Assembly (NCBI GenBank): GCA_947446025.1
Contig: CANFEY010000003.1
Span: 1 to 64,000 of the forward strand
Source: Bryobacterales bacterium
GTDB taxonomy: Bacteria > Acidobacteriota > Terriglobia > Bryobacterales > Bryobacteraceae
Length of the DNA: 64,000 nt
Direction: 5' to 3'
Positions 35,024 to 43,606 of this stretch are shown piece by piece. The notes below the pieces were generated by a model. That model was not told where the DNA came from. It ran no database searches and worked only from the letters and a program-made list of their open reading frames with translations. A program made the position numbers and the translations under genes. Within the stretch, counting starts at the first letter, position 1; each line of letters begins with the position of its first letter.

Positions 35024-35521
35024 TTAGAGGTTGTAGGCGGTCCAGCGGCCCGCGAAGATGACGCCGGTCCAGAAGAGGATGGAGAGAATGCCAGCCCGTC
35101 GCGCTTCAGGTGGCGGAACGGGGAGCAAGTCCCAGGTTGCCCCGGTGGACTGGGTCTTAAAGTGGAAGTACATCGCGTTGGCACCGGCGACGAGGAGTAG
35201 AAGAATCTTGATGCGGAACCAGCCGCTGTTGTAGCAGCGCACGGCTTCGGAACAGAACAACAAGACACCAGTGACGAACATCACCGTGGCTCCGCCGAGC
35301 GAGTAGGGGACGAAGGTCTTGGCGATTTTGCTGACCGGAGTGTCTTTCCAGGCGATGCCGGCTAGCCGGAAGTCCAGCATGAGCACGGGGCCCATGATGA
35401 AGGCGAGGCCGAGCAGGTGCAGTCCTTCGATGATGGGAAACATCAGTTGCGATTCGCGCAGAGCAGTGGCCCAGCCCATGTCTTGCAGGCGCTGGCAGTA
35501 TTCGAGCAGTATGGCGGACAT
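35024..35521 (-). CDS. small polytopic membrane protein, DUF6644-like (copy 1)
   Basis: The 165-residue protein has about four membrane helices (MFPIIEGLHLLGLAFIMGPVLMLDFRLAG, FVPYSLGGATVMFVTGVLLFCSE, FRIKILLLLVAGANAMYFHF, ILSILFWTGVIFAGRW). The pattern EGLHLLGLAF....LDFRLAG matches the downstream gene, so the two arose by duplication and may form a heteromer. The spacing to the next start is 10 bases. Close relatives in Solibacter-type genomes often lie in such pairs (from memory). Function unknown; a redox or transport partner of the dioxygenase is a guess. Confidence 0.75.
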   Translation of the reverse strand: MSAILLEYCQRLQDMGWATALRESQLMFPIIEGLHLLGLAFIMGPVLMLDFRLAGIAWKDTPVSKIAKTFVPYSLGGATVMFVTGVLLFCSEAVRCYNSGWFRIKILLLLVAGANAMYFHFKTQSTGATWDLLPVPPPEARRAGILSILFWTGVIFAGRWTAYNL

Positions 35522-35614
35522 TGCGGCTCTTCATCGCACGCGGCGTGCCAGATGCAAGTGCCGTCGAATCAGCACGCGCCGTGAACGGGGTGGGTGATCT
35601 GGCGCACGGGGTTG

Positions 35615-35642
35615 TTGTGTTTCACCCGCAAGTCGATATACC
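35615..35642 (+). promoter_or_regulatory. possible promoter of the SPOR-lnt unit
   Basis: TTGTGT (35615-35620) and TATACC (35637-35642) are 16 bases apart. They lie 22 bases before the ATG of the SPOR gene, which has a GGGAGG ribosome site, so this would be a normal leadered transcript. Confidence 0.4.
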
Positions 35643-35663
35643 CTCGACTGAGGGAGGACGTGA

Positions 35664-36356
35664 ATGGCCCGAAACGAGGACGGCGAGTTCGAGTTGATGC
35701 TGGGCAACAAACAGTTGATCAGCCTCTTCTTCCTGATGGTGGCATTGCTAGGGGTGTGCTTCATCGGCGGCTATGCGTTGGGGCGCAGCGCGGCTCCGGT
35801 GGTGACGGCGACGAACGAGGGTCCGCCGCCGCAGGCTGTGAAGGCAACGGAGCCTGAGCCCGCGAAGTCCGAACCTGTGAAGGAAACGGCTGCTCCAGAG
35901 GTGGCTGCTTCGACTGCTCCCACGGCTCCCGTGCGAACCGCTCCGCAGGTCGAGGAAAAGGCGCAGGAGTCTGTGAAGGAAGCTCCGAAGGCAGCCAAAG
36001 TCGAGGCGAAGGCGGACACTAAGGCGGAAAAGGCCAAGGCAGAAAAAGCGAAGGCTGAGAAGGCCAAGACTGCGCCGACGCAGACGGCTGCCACGAAGGC
36101 GGCTGCGTCTTCCGGGCAGCCCGTGACAGGGCGAACCTACCTGCAACTATCCGCAACCGACAAGGACAAGGCCGAGGTCATGGTGGACCTGCTGCGGCGC
36201 AAGAACTTCGCGGCGATTGCGGCTCCGGTGGCTGAGAAGCCGGGATTGTTCCGCGTGCTGGTGGGTCCGCTGGCGGACAACGCGTTGCCGCAGACCAAGG
36301 CGCAGTTGAAGGCCGGCGGATTTCCGGGTGACGAAGCGATCCGGCGCGTGTTCTAG
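35664..36356 (+). CDS. membrane-anchored SPOR-domain protein
   Basis: The 230-residue protein has a short cytoplasmic head, one membrane helix (LISLFFLMVALLGVCFIGGYALG), a long Ala/Lys/Glu/Pro-rich linker (residues about 45-160, with tandem KAEKA units), and a C-terminal SPOR domain (residues about 160-230, TYLQLSATDKDKAEVMVDLLR, FRVLVGPLADN). SPOR domains bind peptidoglycan stripped of side chains at division sites. The linker presumably spans the periplasm. GGGAGG precedes the ATG. The lnt gene follows after 6 bases. Confidence 0.88.
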   Translation: MARNEDGEFELMLGNKQLISLFFLMVALLGVCFIGGYALGRSAAPVVTATNEGPPPQAVKATEPEPAKSEPVKETAAPEVAASTAPTAPVRTAPQVEEKAQESVKEAPKAAKVEAKADTKAEKAKAEKAKAEKAKTAPTQTAATKAAASSGQPVTGRTYLQLSATDKDKAEVMVDLLRRKNFAAIAAPVAEKPGLFRVLVGPLADNALPQTKAQLKAGGFPGDEAIRRVF

Positions 36357-36362
36357 CGCGCG

Positions 36363-37823
36363 ATGAATCTGCTGCTGTCACTTTTCAGCGGGGCTTTACT
36401 GGTCCTCATTTTTCCGCGCGTTGAGTGGACGTGGCTGGCTCCGGTTGCGCTGGCTCCCATGCTGATTGCGTGCGCGCGCGAGCCGCGCTGGAAACAGCGC
36501 TTCCTAAATGGCTGGGCCAGTGGATTCGTCTTTTGGTTCTGCATCTGTGTGTGGATTCAGTTTGTGCTGGAGGTCCACGGCGGGATGGGGCGGTGGGGCG
36601 GATGGGGAGCGTTCGTGATCTTCGCGCTGCTCAAGGCGCTGCATACGGGTCTGTTCGCCGCGCTGGCCGGAGTGTTGATACGCAGCAGGTGGGCGGTGCC
36701 CGCCGTGGCGGCGCTTTGGTGCGGCATCGAGCACGCGCATGGGACGTGGGGCCTCGCGTGGCTGGGGCTGGGGTTCGCGTGGCTGGACCTGGGGAACGCA
36801 GGGGTTGACTGGCCGGTGCTGATGCGACTGGCTCCGTTGACCGGCGTCCATGGCTTGTCATTTGCGTTCGCGATGCTGGGGTGCGGCGTAGCGCTGCTGG
36901 TGTTGCGCAGGCCGGTTCGGGAGTTGGCTCCGTTGGCGGCGCTGCCGCTGTTGTTGCTATTGCCTGCAGCTCCAGAGGCGACGAGCGGGAGCGAAGAGGT
37001 CCAAGTGGTGCAGCCGGATGTCGACACCGAGGCGCGCTGGACTACCGAAACGTTCGCGGCGTTTGAACAGCGGCTGTCTGAGCTTTCGCTGGACGAAGCC
37101 GCGCCGTTGATTGTATGGCCGGAAGCGCCTGCGCCCTTTTATCCGGACCGGCCTGCATTCCGAACCTACATCACCGGCATCGCGAAGGCGGCGCACGCGA
37201 GCTTCCTGCTGGGGGGCGTGGCTTATACGCAGAGCGGCGCGCCGTTGAACTCAGCGTTTCTGCTGAACCCAGACGGCGGACTGGTGGAGCGTTACGACAA
37301 GATCCAGCTGGTGCCGTTCGGGGAGTACATTCCGCCTGCGTTCAGCTGGGTGAACCGGATCACGGGCGAGGCTGGCGATTTTGAGCCGGGCACGCGCATG
37401 GTGCTGATGCCTGTGAACGGCCACAAGCTGGGGGCGTTCATCTGTTACGAATCGGCGTTCCCCGATCTGGTGCGGCGCTTCACACGCGAGGGGGGCGAGA
37501 TGCTCATCAATCTCTCCAACGACGGCTACTTCGGTGACAGCGCCGCGCGCGAGCAGCATCTTTCGTTGGTGCGTATGCGCGCGGCTGAGAACCGCCGCTG
37601 GATCTTGCGGGCAACGAACGACGGCATCACTGCGATGATCGACCCGGCGGGGCGCGTGACGGATACGATCCCATCACACGTGGAGACATCCGAGGTGATG
37701 CGATTCAATTACAGTACGGAGCTCACACCGTACACTCGCTATGGCGATTGGTTCCCGTGGAGTTGCCTGGCGGCGTCTATCGGAATGCTGGCCTACCGGC
37801 GGAAACCGGGCACCAGCGCCTGA
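36363..37823 (+). CDS. lnt: apolipoprotein N-acyltransferase
   Basis: The 486-residue Lnt adds the third acyl chain to lipoproteins in the inner membrane. The N-terminal 200 residues form several membrane helices; the periplasmic nitrilase-fold domain (residues about 212-460) carries the catalytic triad Glu254 (VWPEAPAPF), Lys313 (RYDKIQLVPFGEY) and Cys361 (GAFICYESAFPD). A final helix follows. It is 6 bases downstream of the SPOR gene. Its 3' end overlaps the convergent MerR-TPR gene by 31 bases. Confidence 0.93.
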   Translation: MNLLLSLFSGALLVLIFPRVEWTWLAPVALAPMLIACAREPRWKQRFLNGWASGFVFWFCICVWIQFVLEVHGGMGRWGGWGAFVIFALLKALHTGLFAALAGVLIRSRWAVPAVAALWCGIEHAHGTWGLAWLGLGFAWLDLGNAGVDWPVLMRLAPLTGVHGLSFAFAMLGCGVALLVLRRPVRELAPLAALPLLLLLPAAPEATSGSEEVQVVQPDVDTEARWTTETFAAFEQRLSELSLDEAAPLIVWPEAPAPFYPDRPAFRTYITGIAKAAHASFLLGGVAYTQSGAPLNSAFLLNPDGGLVERYDKIQLVPFGEYIPPAFSWVNRITGEAGDFEPGTRMVLMPVNGHKLGAFICYESAFPDLVRRFTREGGEMLINLSNDGYFGDSAAREQHLSLVRMRAAENRRWILRATNDGITAMIDPAGRVTDTIPSHVETSEVMRFNYSTELTPYTRYGDWFPWSCLAASIGMLAYRRKPGTSA

Positions 37824-38701
37824 CCCTTGAGCTTGGCCAGTTCGCGGCGCGCAACGTTGGCCCAGGTGCTGGCGGGGTCGAGCTTCAGATAGGTGGACCA
37901 GTGCCGCACCGCCTTCATCGGCTGATTGGAACCCTGATACAGCAGCGCCAGATTGTAGTGCGCGTCGGCGTAGTTGGGGGAAATCGCAAGCGCGGCCTGG
38001 TAGTGGTGAATGGCCTGCGTACGGTCGCCGCGTTCATCGTAGAGGTTGGCAAGATCGAAGTGCGCGAGCGGATAGTCGGGGTCGGCCTCGAGGGCCATCA
38101 CGTAGAAGCGCTCGGCGTCGCGCCAGTTGCGGGCGTTGAAGTGGAGCGTGCCCAGATTCACCATGGCTCCGGCGGCGCGGGGGTCCAGCGAGATCGCTTT
38201 TTCGTAGGCTTCGATGACTTCACCGTGCGGTGCGCCGGTTTGTTCCAGTTCGAGGCCTTTTTGAAACCAACGGTCGGCGGTGGCGCGCTGGTCGCGTTCG
38301 GCTGCGGCCGGTGTTGGTGAGCGGAATTCGAGGAGCTTGGTCAGCTCTGCTTGATCGAAGTTGAGCAGCAGTTGGCCCGACTCGGCTTCCATGGATTTGC
38401 CGTCGACTTCGACGCGGATGCGTTTGCCGTCGGCGTAGAGCTTGAGGTCAGTAAGGGGGTCGTCGACGTACTCGAGTTTGGCGGAGAGGGCTTCCAAGGC
38501 GCGGCCGATTTGCAGCACGGGGCGGTGGGCCTGGCGCAGCTTGATGATGGTGCGGAGGGCAAGCAGTTCCTTGAAGCCGTAGTATTCACGGGCAGGGACC
38601 AGCTTTTGCGCTTCGAAACTGGCGAGTTGCTTTTCGCTCAACTTCAGCAGACGGCGCGTCTCTTCCCGAGAGTACGCTTGTTTGGTTGCCGCTGATGCCA
38701 C
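37793..38701 (-). CDS. MerR-like HTH protein with C-terminal TPR repeats
   Basis: The roughly 302-residue protein joins an N-terminal MerR-type helix-turn-helix (YSREETRRLLKLSEKQLASFE, then YGFKELLALRTIIKLRQ; residues about 10-80) to about four TPR units (RWFQKGLELEQTG, AAGAMVNLGTLHFNARNWRDAE, YPLAHFDLANLYDERGD, YADAHYNLALLYQGSNQ). A small beta-rich segment lies between. It could be a DNA-binding regulator that senses a protein partner; the target is unknown. I place the start at GTG 38701 because a TAAAAT -10 ends 6 bases before it; the alternative TTG 38707 adds two residues. Its 3' end overlaps lnt by 31 bases. Confidence 0.8.
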   Translation of the reverse strand: MASAATKQAYSREETRRLLKLSEKQLASFEAQKLVPAREYYGFKELLALRTIIKLRQAHRPVLQIGRALEALSAKLEYVDDPLTDLKLYADGKRIRVEVDGKSMEAESGQLLLNFDQAELTKLLEFRSPTPAAAERDQRATADRWFQKGLELEQTGAPHGEVIEAYEKAISLDPRAAGAMVNLGTLHFNARNWRDAERFYVMALEADPDYPLAHFDLANLYDERGDRTQAIHHYQAALAISPNYADAHYNLALLYQGSNQPMKAVRHWSTYLKLDPASTWANVARRELAKLKGQALVPGFRR

Positions 38702-38707
38702 GGACAA

Positions 38708-38713
38708 ATTTTA
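38708..38713 (-). promoter_or_regulatory. putative leaderless -10 element (TAAAAT) for the MerR-TPR gene
   Basis: On the minus strand TAAAAT ends 6 bases before GTG 38701. It lies in the 20-base gap after the thiE stop, so the regulator could be transcribed separately from thiE. Confidence 0.4.
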
Positions 38714-38727
38714 GCAAGACGCGCGGC

Positions 38728-39285
38728 TTATAGATAGAGCGAAATACCTGAGACGCCGCCGGCGCCGGCGGCAATGCAGGATGGCGTGTTGGCGCGGGTG
38801 ATTCCGCCTAGCGCGAGTACTGGTATTCGGACGCGTTTTGCGGCGGCTGAGAGGCCCGGGGTGCCGTGAGGCGGCAGCGTAGAAGTTTTCGATAGCGGCG
38901 CGAAGACGGGACCGAAGAGGACATATGCCGCTCCTTCCGCTTCCGCTGCGGCGACTTCATCGGCGGTATGGCAGGAGACGCCGAGGAGAAAACCTGCAGG
39001 GACGATGCCACGCCAGCGTTTCGGCTCGGGGGTGCCGGAGGGGAAGTGCGCTCCGTGTGCGCCCGTGGCGAGCGCTACATCCACGCGCGAGTTGACGAGG
39101 AACTTGGTGCCGCTGGGATTGGGCAGCGCGAGCGCTGCTGTGGTGAGCGCATGCAGGTCACGGGCGGAGAGGTCCTTCTCGCGCAGTTGTATCCAGGTGA
39201 CCCCGGCGCGGAGGTTGCGCGCGATAGAGTCGAGCAGAGATTCGCCGCGTAGCGCGTGGCGGTCTGTGATGTAGCACTCGATCAT
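38728..39285 (-). CDS. thiE: thiamine-phosphate synthase-like protein
   Basis: The 185-residue TIM-barrel protein has ThiE motifs: CYITDRHAL at the start, WIQLREKDLSARDL, LVNSRVDVALATGAHGAHFPS, YVLFGPVFAPLSKT, PVLALGGIT. ThiE couples the pyrimidine and thiazole phosphates to give thiamine phosphate. It is somewhat shorter than typical ThiE (about 210 residues), so a TenI-like role is an alternative. Its ATG overlaps the stop of the upstream zincin gene (ATGA). No other thiamine genes lie nearby. Confidence 0.83.
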   Translation of the reverse strand: MIECYITDRHALRGESLLDSIARNLRAGVTWIQLREKDLSARDLHALTTAALALPNPSGTKFLVNSRVDVALATGAHGAHFPSGTPEPKRWRGIVPAGFLLGVSCHTADEVAAAEAEGAAYVLFGPVFAPLSKTSTLPPHGTPGLSAAAKRVRIPVLALGGITRANTPSCIAAGAGGVSGISLYL

Positions 39286-39641
39286 GAATGTCTCTTTAGA
39301 CGCGCGTGGCGGCGTTCGGCGCGCTGCACTTGGGCTTCGTCCAAGCCGAAGTAGTGCGCGACTTCGTGCCACACAGTTTCCCAGACCAATTCTTCCAGAT
39401 GCACGCGGCTGCGCGCCATGCGTTCGTGGGGACCTTGGTAGATGGAGATTTGATCGGGCATGTGGAAGCCGTCGTGGACGCTGCGTTCGGTGAGCGGGCG
39501 GCCTTGGTAGAGGCCGAGCAGGCCGGGCTCCCGCGGTTCCTGCTCAACTACGATCGCGACGTTCTGAATGCGCAGGCGGAAGCGGGCTGGGATGCGCTGT
39601 ACGGCGCGGGCGACCATGGCATCGAAATCGGCTGCCTTCAC
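39282..39641 (-). CDS. small zincin-like metallopeptidase-fold protein
   Basis: The 119-residue protein contains a zinc-peptidase signature, ETVWHEVAHYFGLDEAQ (HExxH followed by a downstream acid), preceded by the conserved YQGPHERMARSRVHLEELV segment. This matches the small bacterial zincin_1 (DUF1025-like) family, whose substrates are unknown. The GTG at 39641 overlaps the stop of the upstream gene (GTGA), fixing the start; a longer N-terminus would lie inside that gene. It is coupled to thiE at its end. Confidence 0.82.
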   Translation of the reverse strand: MKAADFDAMVARAVQRIPARFRLRIQNVAIVVEQEPREPGLLGLYQGRPLTERSVHDGFHMPDQISIYQGPHERMARSRVHLEELVWETVWHEVAHYFGLDEAQVQRAERRHARLKRHS

Positions 39642-41956
39642 TGGGTGATCCGGGTGGCGCGGCCTTGCGATTCGCCGCGCAAGAAGACGAAGAGCGGAGA
39701 CTTCGGAGTGGGCGAGGGCCACGGTATGGCGATCCGCTGCGTCTGCTTCGCGCCCTGGCCGGTCATCGAACGCGGCAGCTCCGTGGCGGGCAGGCCGAGC
39801 GTTGCGTTCCAGCCCGTGCGCTCAATGGATTCGAGGTCCCAGCCTTCCAGGATGGCCACGTAGCCTCCGGGTGCGGGTTCATTGGTGACGCCGAATTTCT
39901 CGATGCGGGGGACGCGAATCACCGTGCCCAATGCCAAGGCGTCGGATGCGCCGCTTTCGCTGGTTTCCAAGATCGCGAGCAGCTTGCAACCGGTGTTGCC
40001 GAGGGTGCCGGGGTCGACGGAGAAGAAGAGTGTACCCGGTTCGGGAGTGGTGAAGGCTTGCTGGATTGCATTGGGGGTGCCGTCGCATTTGAGAGAAAGC
40101 GACGGTGGGGCGTTGGACTCGAAGCGCAGCGTGAAGCTCACGTAGGAGCCAGCGGGAAGTTCGCCTTCGCGCAAGGTGACGGGGAGATCGGCGGGTGGGG
40201 CAGCGCGTCCACTGGCGATGCGCGGGCGGGCTGGGACAACTTGGAATACGCCGGGGAAGCGCAGGAGTCCACTGCGCCCGGCGACGCGCGCCGCGAGTTC
40301 CAGGCTAGCTCCGGGGGTTGCGGCGGTGCGCAGGCGGATCACGGCTTCGCGTTGGGTGCTGTTCGCTGACGGACCTAGTTCGATGGCAGCCAGTGGGGAT
40401 TCGATGGCTTCGATGCGGCCCAGGTCCGTGCCGCGCAACGTTACGGTTTGCGATGGCTCACCCGCGTTGAGGCGAATCGCTGCGCTCTCAATACGAGGTG
40501 CGCTGGGAAACAACTGCACGGGAATATCCACCGTCACGCCGTCAACCCGGGTGAGCGCGAGGCGATACTCGCCTGCGTGCAAGCCATCGGTGTCGAGTTC
40601 CACGCGTAGTTGGTCCGCCGGACCATCGCGATTGGCCGGCAGGTCCACCGCGATGCGGCGTTCGCTTTCGGGGCGATGCAGCCATGCGCGTTCGATGAAG
40701 CGGAGGTTAGCTCCGGTCAGCTGGAGCGCGACCAGTCCAGTGTTGATGACCAGCTTTTCGTGCGACTCCGGCGTGAGCACCGCAGCCCTTAGATCGTCGA
40801 GTTGATGCAGCCGCACCGCGCCGTTCATGCGGACCGCTCCCCAATCCCAGCGGCCTTCGAGGCCGTAGAGTCCGGGCAATCCGGCGAACCCGCGCAGATC
40901 CAGGCGCAGTTCGCGCGCGCTGGAGGAGGGACTCGCATTGATGTGCAGCGGCGCTCCGCCGGAAGGCGATACCAAGCCCCAGTCGCTGACGCGGCTGAGT
41001 AAATCCCAATCCGCGCCGCCTTGCATCTTGAGCGTCACGCTGAAGCGCAGGCCGATGGGAACATCCACGACGTTGCTGACCACTTGTGCGACCGGCGGCG
41101 GCGCATTGGTCAGTCGATAGGCCCATACGTAGGCAACTTTGTTGCGCGTGCGGGGCTGGCGTTGCGCGCACAGCGTCATACTGCCGCCTTCGGCTCCCGC
41201 ACCATAAACGCTGCGAAATTCGGCGTCGGGCAGGAGAAACTGTTTCGCCATGGGTAAGACCTCGGCTCCTGGAAAGCCGCCGGCGTTCTCAAAAAACATG
41301 TTGGCTCCGCGGCCCATCCTGGAGGTGGGTCCGGCGCGGCGGCCTGCACCCAGCGGGTCGTAGCTGGAAACGGCCGGATTCAGGGCGCGCACCAGGGCGA
41401 GGAGAGCTAACTCCGTGGGCGTGGTGGCGCGGCCGGGTTCCAAAGCCGCCTCCGTCTCGTCGTCGAGCTGTGCCAAGGCTTCGAGCGTAGCTTCCAGATC
41501 GTTGGTCTGATCCGCATATTCGGCCAGCGCGGAAATCAAGGCAGGGTCGCGCGACACCAGGTTGGTCAGGCGTTTCTCTTCGAACCCTTGCGGCGCGAAT
41601 ATCAGCAGCACCACGCTGGTATCGAAGGGTACAGTCCATTCCGTCGTCGTTGCCGCGGGTCCCGGCTGCAACACCTGCATCTGGCCGTCGCCGGTTTTCG
41701 GGACCAGCACCAAGGCGACGGCTCCGTCCTTGCTCATGTCCGCGGGAACGGAACCGGGCTGATAGCGCACGCGGTAGCCGGAGGGCAGGTTGTTGATCTG
41801 GCGAATCGGCACCCACACGGGAGAGCCGCCGGTCGAGGGTGAGGCAGAAAGCCGGAAGGTGGTGATGGCGACGCTGCCGACGCATTCGGCGGCCTGCGCG
41901 CGCAGCGTCGGGCTAAGGGCCAAAAACAAAACTACCAAGGCCGCTTGCCGGAACAT
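39638..41956 (-). CDS. large secreted protein of unknown function with beta-rich repeats
   Basis: The 772-residue product has a clear signal peptide (MFRQAALVVLFLALSPTLRAQA). I do not recognise a catalytic domain. Residues about 25-240 are a unique N-terminal part; about 250-330 has cysteine and Tyr-rich stretches; from about 420 onward segments look like IPT/TIG or Ig-like modules (LVINTGLVALQLTGANLRFIERAWLH, QTVTLRGTDLGRIEAIE, GGYVAILEGWDLESIER), similar in style to Solibacter surface proteins. A TACACT -10 lies 6 bases before the ATG. It is first in a coupled unit with a zincin and thiE, an unusual grouping. Confidence 0.75.
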   Translation of the reverse strand: MFRQAALVVLFLALSPTLRAQAAECVGSVAITTFRLSASPSTGGSPVWVPIRQINNLPSGYRVRYQPGSVPADMSKDGAVALVLVPKTGDGQMQVLQPGPAATTTEWTVPFDTSVVLLIFAPQGFEEKRLTNLVSRDPALISALAEYADQTNDLEATLEALAQLDDETEAALEPGRATTPTELALLALVRALNPAVSSYDPLGAGRRAGPTSRMGRGANMFFENAGGFPGAEVLPMAKQFLLPDAEFRSVYGAGAEGGSMTLCAQRQPRTRNKVAYVWAYRLTNAPPPVAQVVSNVVDVPIGLRFSVTLKMQGGADWDLLSRVSDWGLVSPSGGAPLHINASPSSSARELRLDLRGFAGLPGLYGLEGRWDWGAVRMNGAVRLHQLDDLRAAVLTPESHEKLVINTGLVALQLTGANLRFIERAWLHRPESERRIAVDLPANRDGPADQLRVELDTDGLHAGEYRLALTRVDGVTVDIPVQLFPSAPRIESAAIRLNAGEPSQTVTLRGTDLGRIEAIESPLAAIELGPSANSTQREAVIRLRTAATPGASLELAARVAGRSGLLRFPGVFQVVPARPRIASGRAAPPADLPVTLREGELPAGSYVSFTLRFESNAPPSLSLKCDGTPNAIQQAFTTPEPGTLFFSVDPGTLGNTGCKLLAILETSESGASDALALGTVIRVPRIEKFGVTNEPAPGGYVAILEGWDLESIERTGWNATLGLPATELPRSMTGQGAKQTQRIAIPWPSPTPKSPLFVFLRGESQGRATRITQ

Positions 41957-41962
41957 GCTTTT

Positions 41963-41968
41963 AGTGTA
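41963..41968 (-). promoter_or_regulatory. putative leaderless -10 element (TACACT) for the large secreted protein gene
   Basis: On the minus strand TACACT ends 6 bases before the ATG at 41956. No Shine-Dalgarno sequence precedes the start. Confidence 0.42.
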
Positions 41969-42001
41969 CGCCCAATCCGGGCCAGTCAGAGCATGGCGGG
42001 C

Positions 42002-42007
42002 TATAAT
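42002..42007 (+). promoter_or_regulatory. -10 element (TATAAT) of the aminotransferase gene
   Basis: A consensus TATAAT lies 16 bases before the GTG at 42024. It overlaps the ATG at 42006, arguing that the ATG is not the start codon. GGAG at 42015-42018 then serves as ribosome site within a very short leader. Confidence 0.5.
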
Positions 42008-42023
42008 GAACGCTGGAGCATTC

Positions 42024-43334
42024 GTGAACAAGCAGGAAATCATACTCGCCCACCAAAAGCACATTTTCCCGAGCGTTTTCCACTACTTTAAAGAGCCGCT
42101 GATGATGACCAAGGCTAAGGACCAGTACGTCTGGGACGCTGACGGCAATCAATACTTGGACTTCTTCGGCGGCATCGTGACCATCAGCGTCGGGCACTGC
42201 AATGACGACGTGAACAAGAAGGTCAAAGAGCAGATCGATACGCTGGAGCATGTATCCACGGCTTACGTCACGGAGCCGCAAGTTAAGCTGGCGATGAAGG
42301 TGGCCCCGAAGACTCCTGGCAACGGCGCGCTCAGCAAGTTCTATTTCACCAACAGCGGCACGGAAGCCAATGAGACTGCGTTCCTGACGGCGCGATTGTA
42401 CACGGGATCAACGGAGATCGTCGCGTTACGCCACAGCTACCACGGGCGTTCGGCGGCGGCGATGGCGGCAACGGGGGTCGGCACGTGGCGCTTAGGCGGC
42501 GCACCCACCGCAGGATTCACGCACGCAATCAACGGCTACTGCTACCGCTGCCCGCTGAATTTGAAGTACCCATCGTGCAACGTGCAGTGCGCGCGGGACA
42601 TGGTGGACCACATCCGCACGGCGACATCGGGCAAGATCGCGGCGTTCATCGCGGAACCGATTCAGGGCGTGGGCGGGTTGATCACGCCTCCCAAGGAATT
42701 TTTCGAGATCGTCCATGGCATCGTGAAGAAATTCGGCGGCCTGTTCATCAGTGATGAAGTGCAGACCGGCTGGGGACGCACGGGCAAGTATTGGGGCATC
42801 GACAATTACGGCGTCGAACCCGACATGATTACCAGCGCCAAGGGCCTGGGCAACGGCATGCCGATCGGCATTACGATGGCTCGGCCGGAGGTTGCGGATG
42901 CATACAAAGGGCTGACAATTTCGACGTTCGGCGGCAATCCGGTGACGACGACGGCGGCACTGGCGGTGCTCGACTACATCGACGAACACAAGTTGATGAT
43001 CAACGCGGCGGAGATGGGCGCGTATCTGCGCGGCAAGTTGGACGAGCTGGCAAACAAGTACGACCTGATCGGCGAGGTGCGCGGGATGGGTCTGCTGCTT
43101 GCGATGGAATTGGTGGAAGACCGCGAATCAAAGGTTCCGGCGACGGCGGCCGCGAACGCGATGCTGGAAGCGGCCCGCGAGAATCGCATCCTGATCGGCA
43201 AGGGCGGCATCAGCGGCAACGTGCTGCGTATCTCGCCTCCGATGAATATTGGCAAGAGTGACATCGACGCCTTTGCGGACCGCCTAGAGGCGAGCTTCAA
43301 GAAGGTGACGGCGGATCGGATGGCGGTGAAGTAA
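42024..43334 (+). CDS. class III PLP-dependent aminotransferase (AGXT2/GABA-type)
   Basis: The 436-residue enzyme belongs to fold-type I class III aminotransferases. Landmarks are YLDFFGGIVTISVGHC, YFTNSGTEANETAFLTAR, LRHSYHGRSAAAMA, the PLP-Asp region GGLFISDEVQTGWGRTG, the Schiff-base Lys in TSAKGLGNGMPIG, and STFGGNPV. It resembles alanine-glyoxylate (AGXT2) and 4-aminobutyrate transaminases; the exact amino donor cannot be told. I chose the GTG at 42024, with GGAG 5 bases upstream, because the ATG at 42006 overlaps a TATAAT. The next gene starts on its stop codon (TAATG). Confidence 0.88.
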   Translation: MNKQEIILAHQKHIFPSVFHYFKEPLMMTKAKDQYVWDADGNQYLDFFGGIVTISVGHCNDDVNKKVKEQIDTLEHVSTAYVTEPQVKLAMKVAPKTPGNGALSKFYFTNSGTEANETAFLTARLYTGSTEIVALRHSYHGRSAAAMAATGVGTWRLGGAPTAGFTHAINGYCYRCPLNLKYPSCNVQCARDMVDHIRTATSGKIAAFIAEPIQGVGGLITPPKEFFEIVHGIVKKFGGLFISDEVQTGWGRTGKYWGIDNYGVEPDMITSAKGLGNGMPIGITMARPEVADAYKGLTISTFGGNPVTTTAALAVLDYIDEHKLMINAAEMGAYLRGKLDELANKYDLIGEVRGMGLLLAMELVEDRESKVPATAAANAMLEAARENRILIGKGGISGNVLRISPPMNIGKSDIDAFADRLEASFKKVTADRMAVK

Positions 43335-43606
43335 TGGAAGAACGAAGCTTTTACAAAGAGGCACCGGCGACGAAACCGGCGATGCTGAATTGTCCCTTTT
43401 GCCGGTCGCAGGAGACCTACGATTTGCGCTGGTTGGTGCGCAAGAAGCTGGAGCAGCTCCCGCGCGGCGCCGATGAGCGGGATCGCGCGCGCTTTGCGAA
43501 GTTTCTATCGTACATGGTGCTGTTGGATGACAAAGTCCCGTGCAAGAATCTGCGCTGCCGCAAGATGTTCGAAATCAGCGGCGTGAAGACGACTGCATTC
43601 ATCTAG
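43334..43606 (+). CDS. small zinc-ribbon protein
   Basis: The 90-residue protein has two cysteine pairs, CPFCRS near residue 20 and CKNLRC near residue 77, that could bind one zinc ion; between them is a basic helical part (LRWLVRKKLEQLPRG). I do not recognise the family. It starts on the stop codon of the aminotransferase (TAATG), so it is translationally coupled. A damaged copy of its last 31 codons lies at 44561-44656 downstream of the TonB-domain gene. Confidence 0.75.
   Translation: MEERSFYKEAPATKPAMLNCPFCRSQETYDLRWLVRKKLEQLPRGADERDRARFAKFLSYMVLLDDKVPCKNLRCRKMFEISGVKTTAFI

Noticed and set aside
42006-42024. ATG 42006 as aminotransferase start
   Set aside because: It overlaps a TATAAT and lacks a ribosome site; GTG 42024 has GGAG 5 bases upstream and fits the usual N-terminus of the family.
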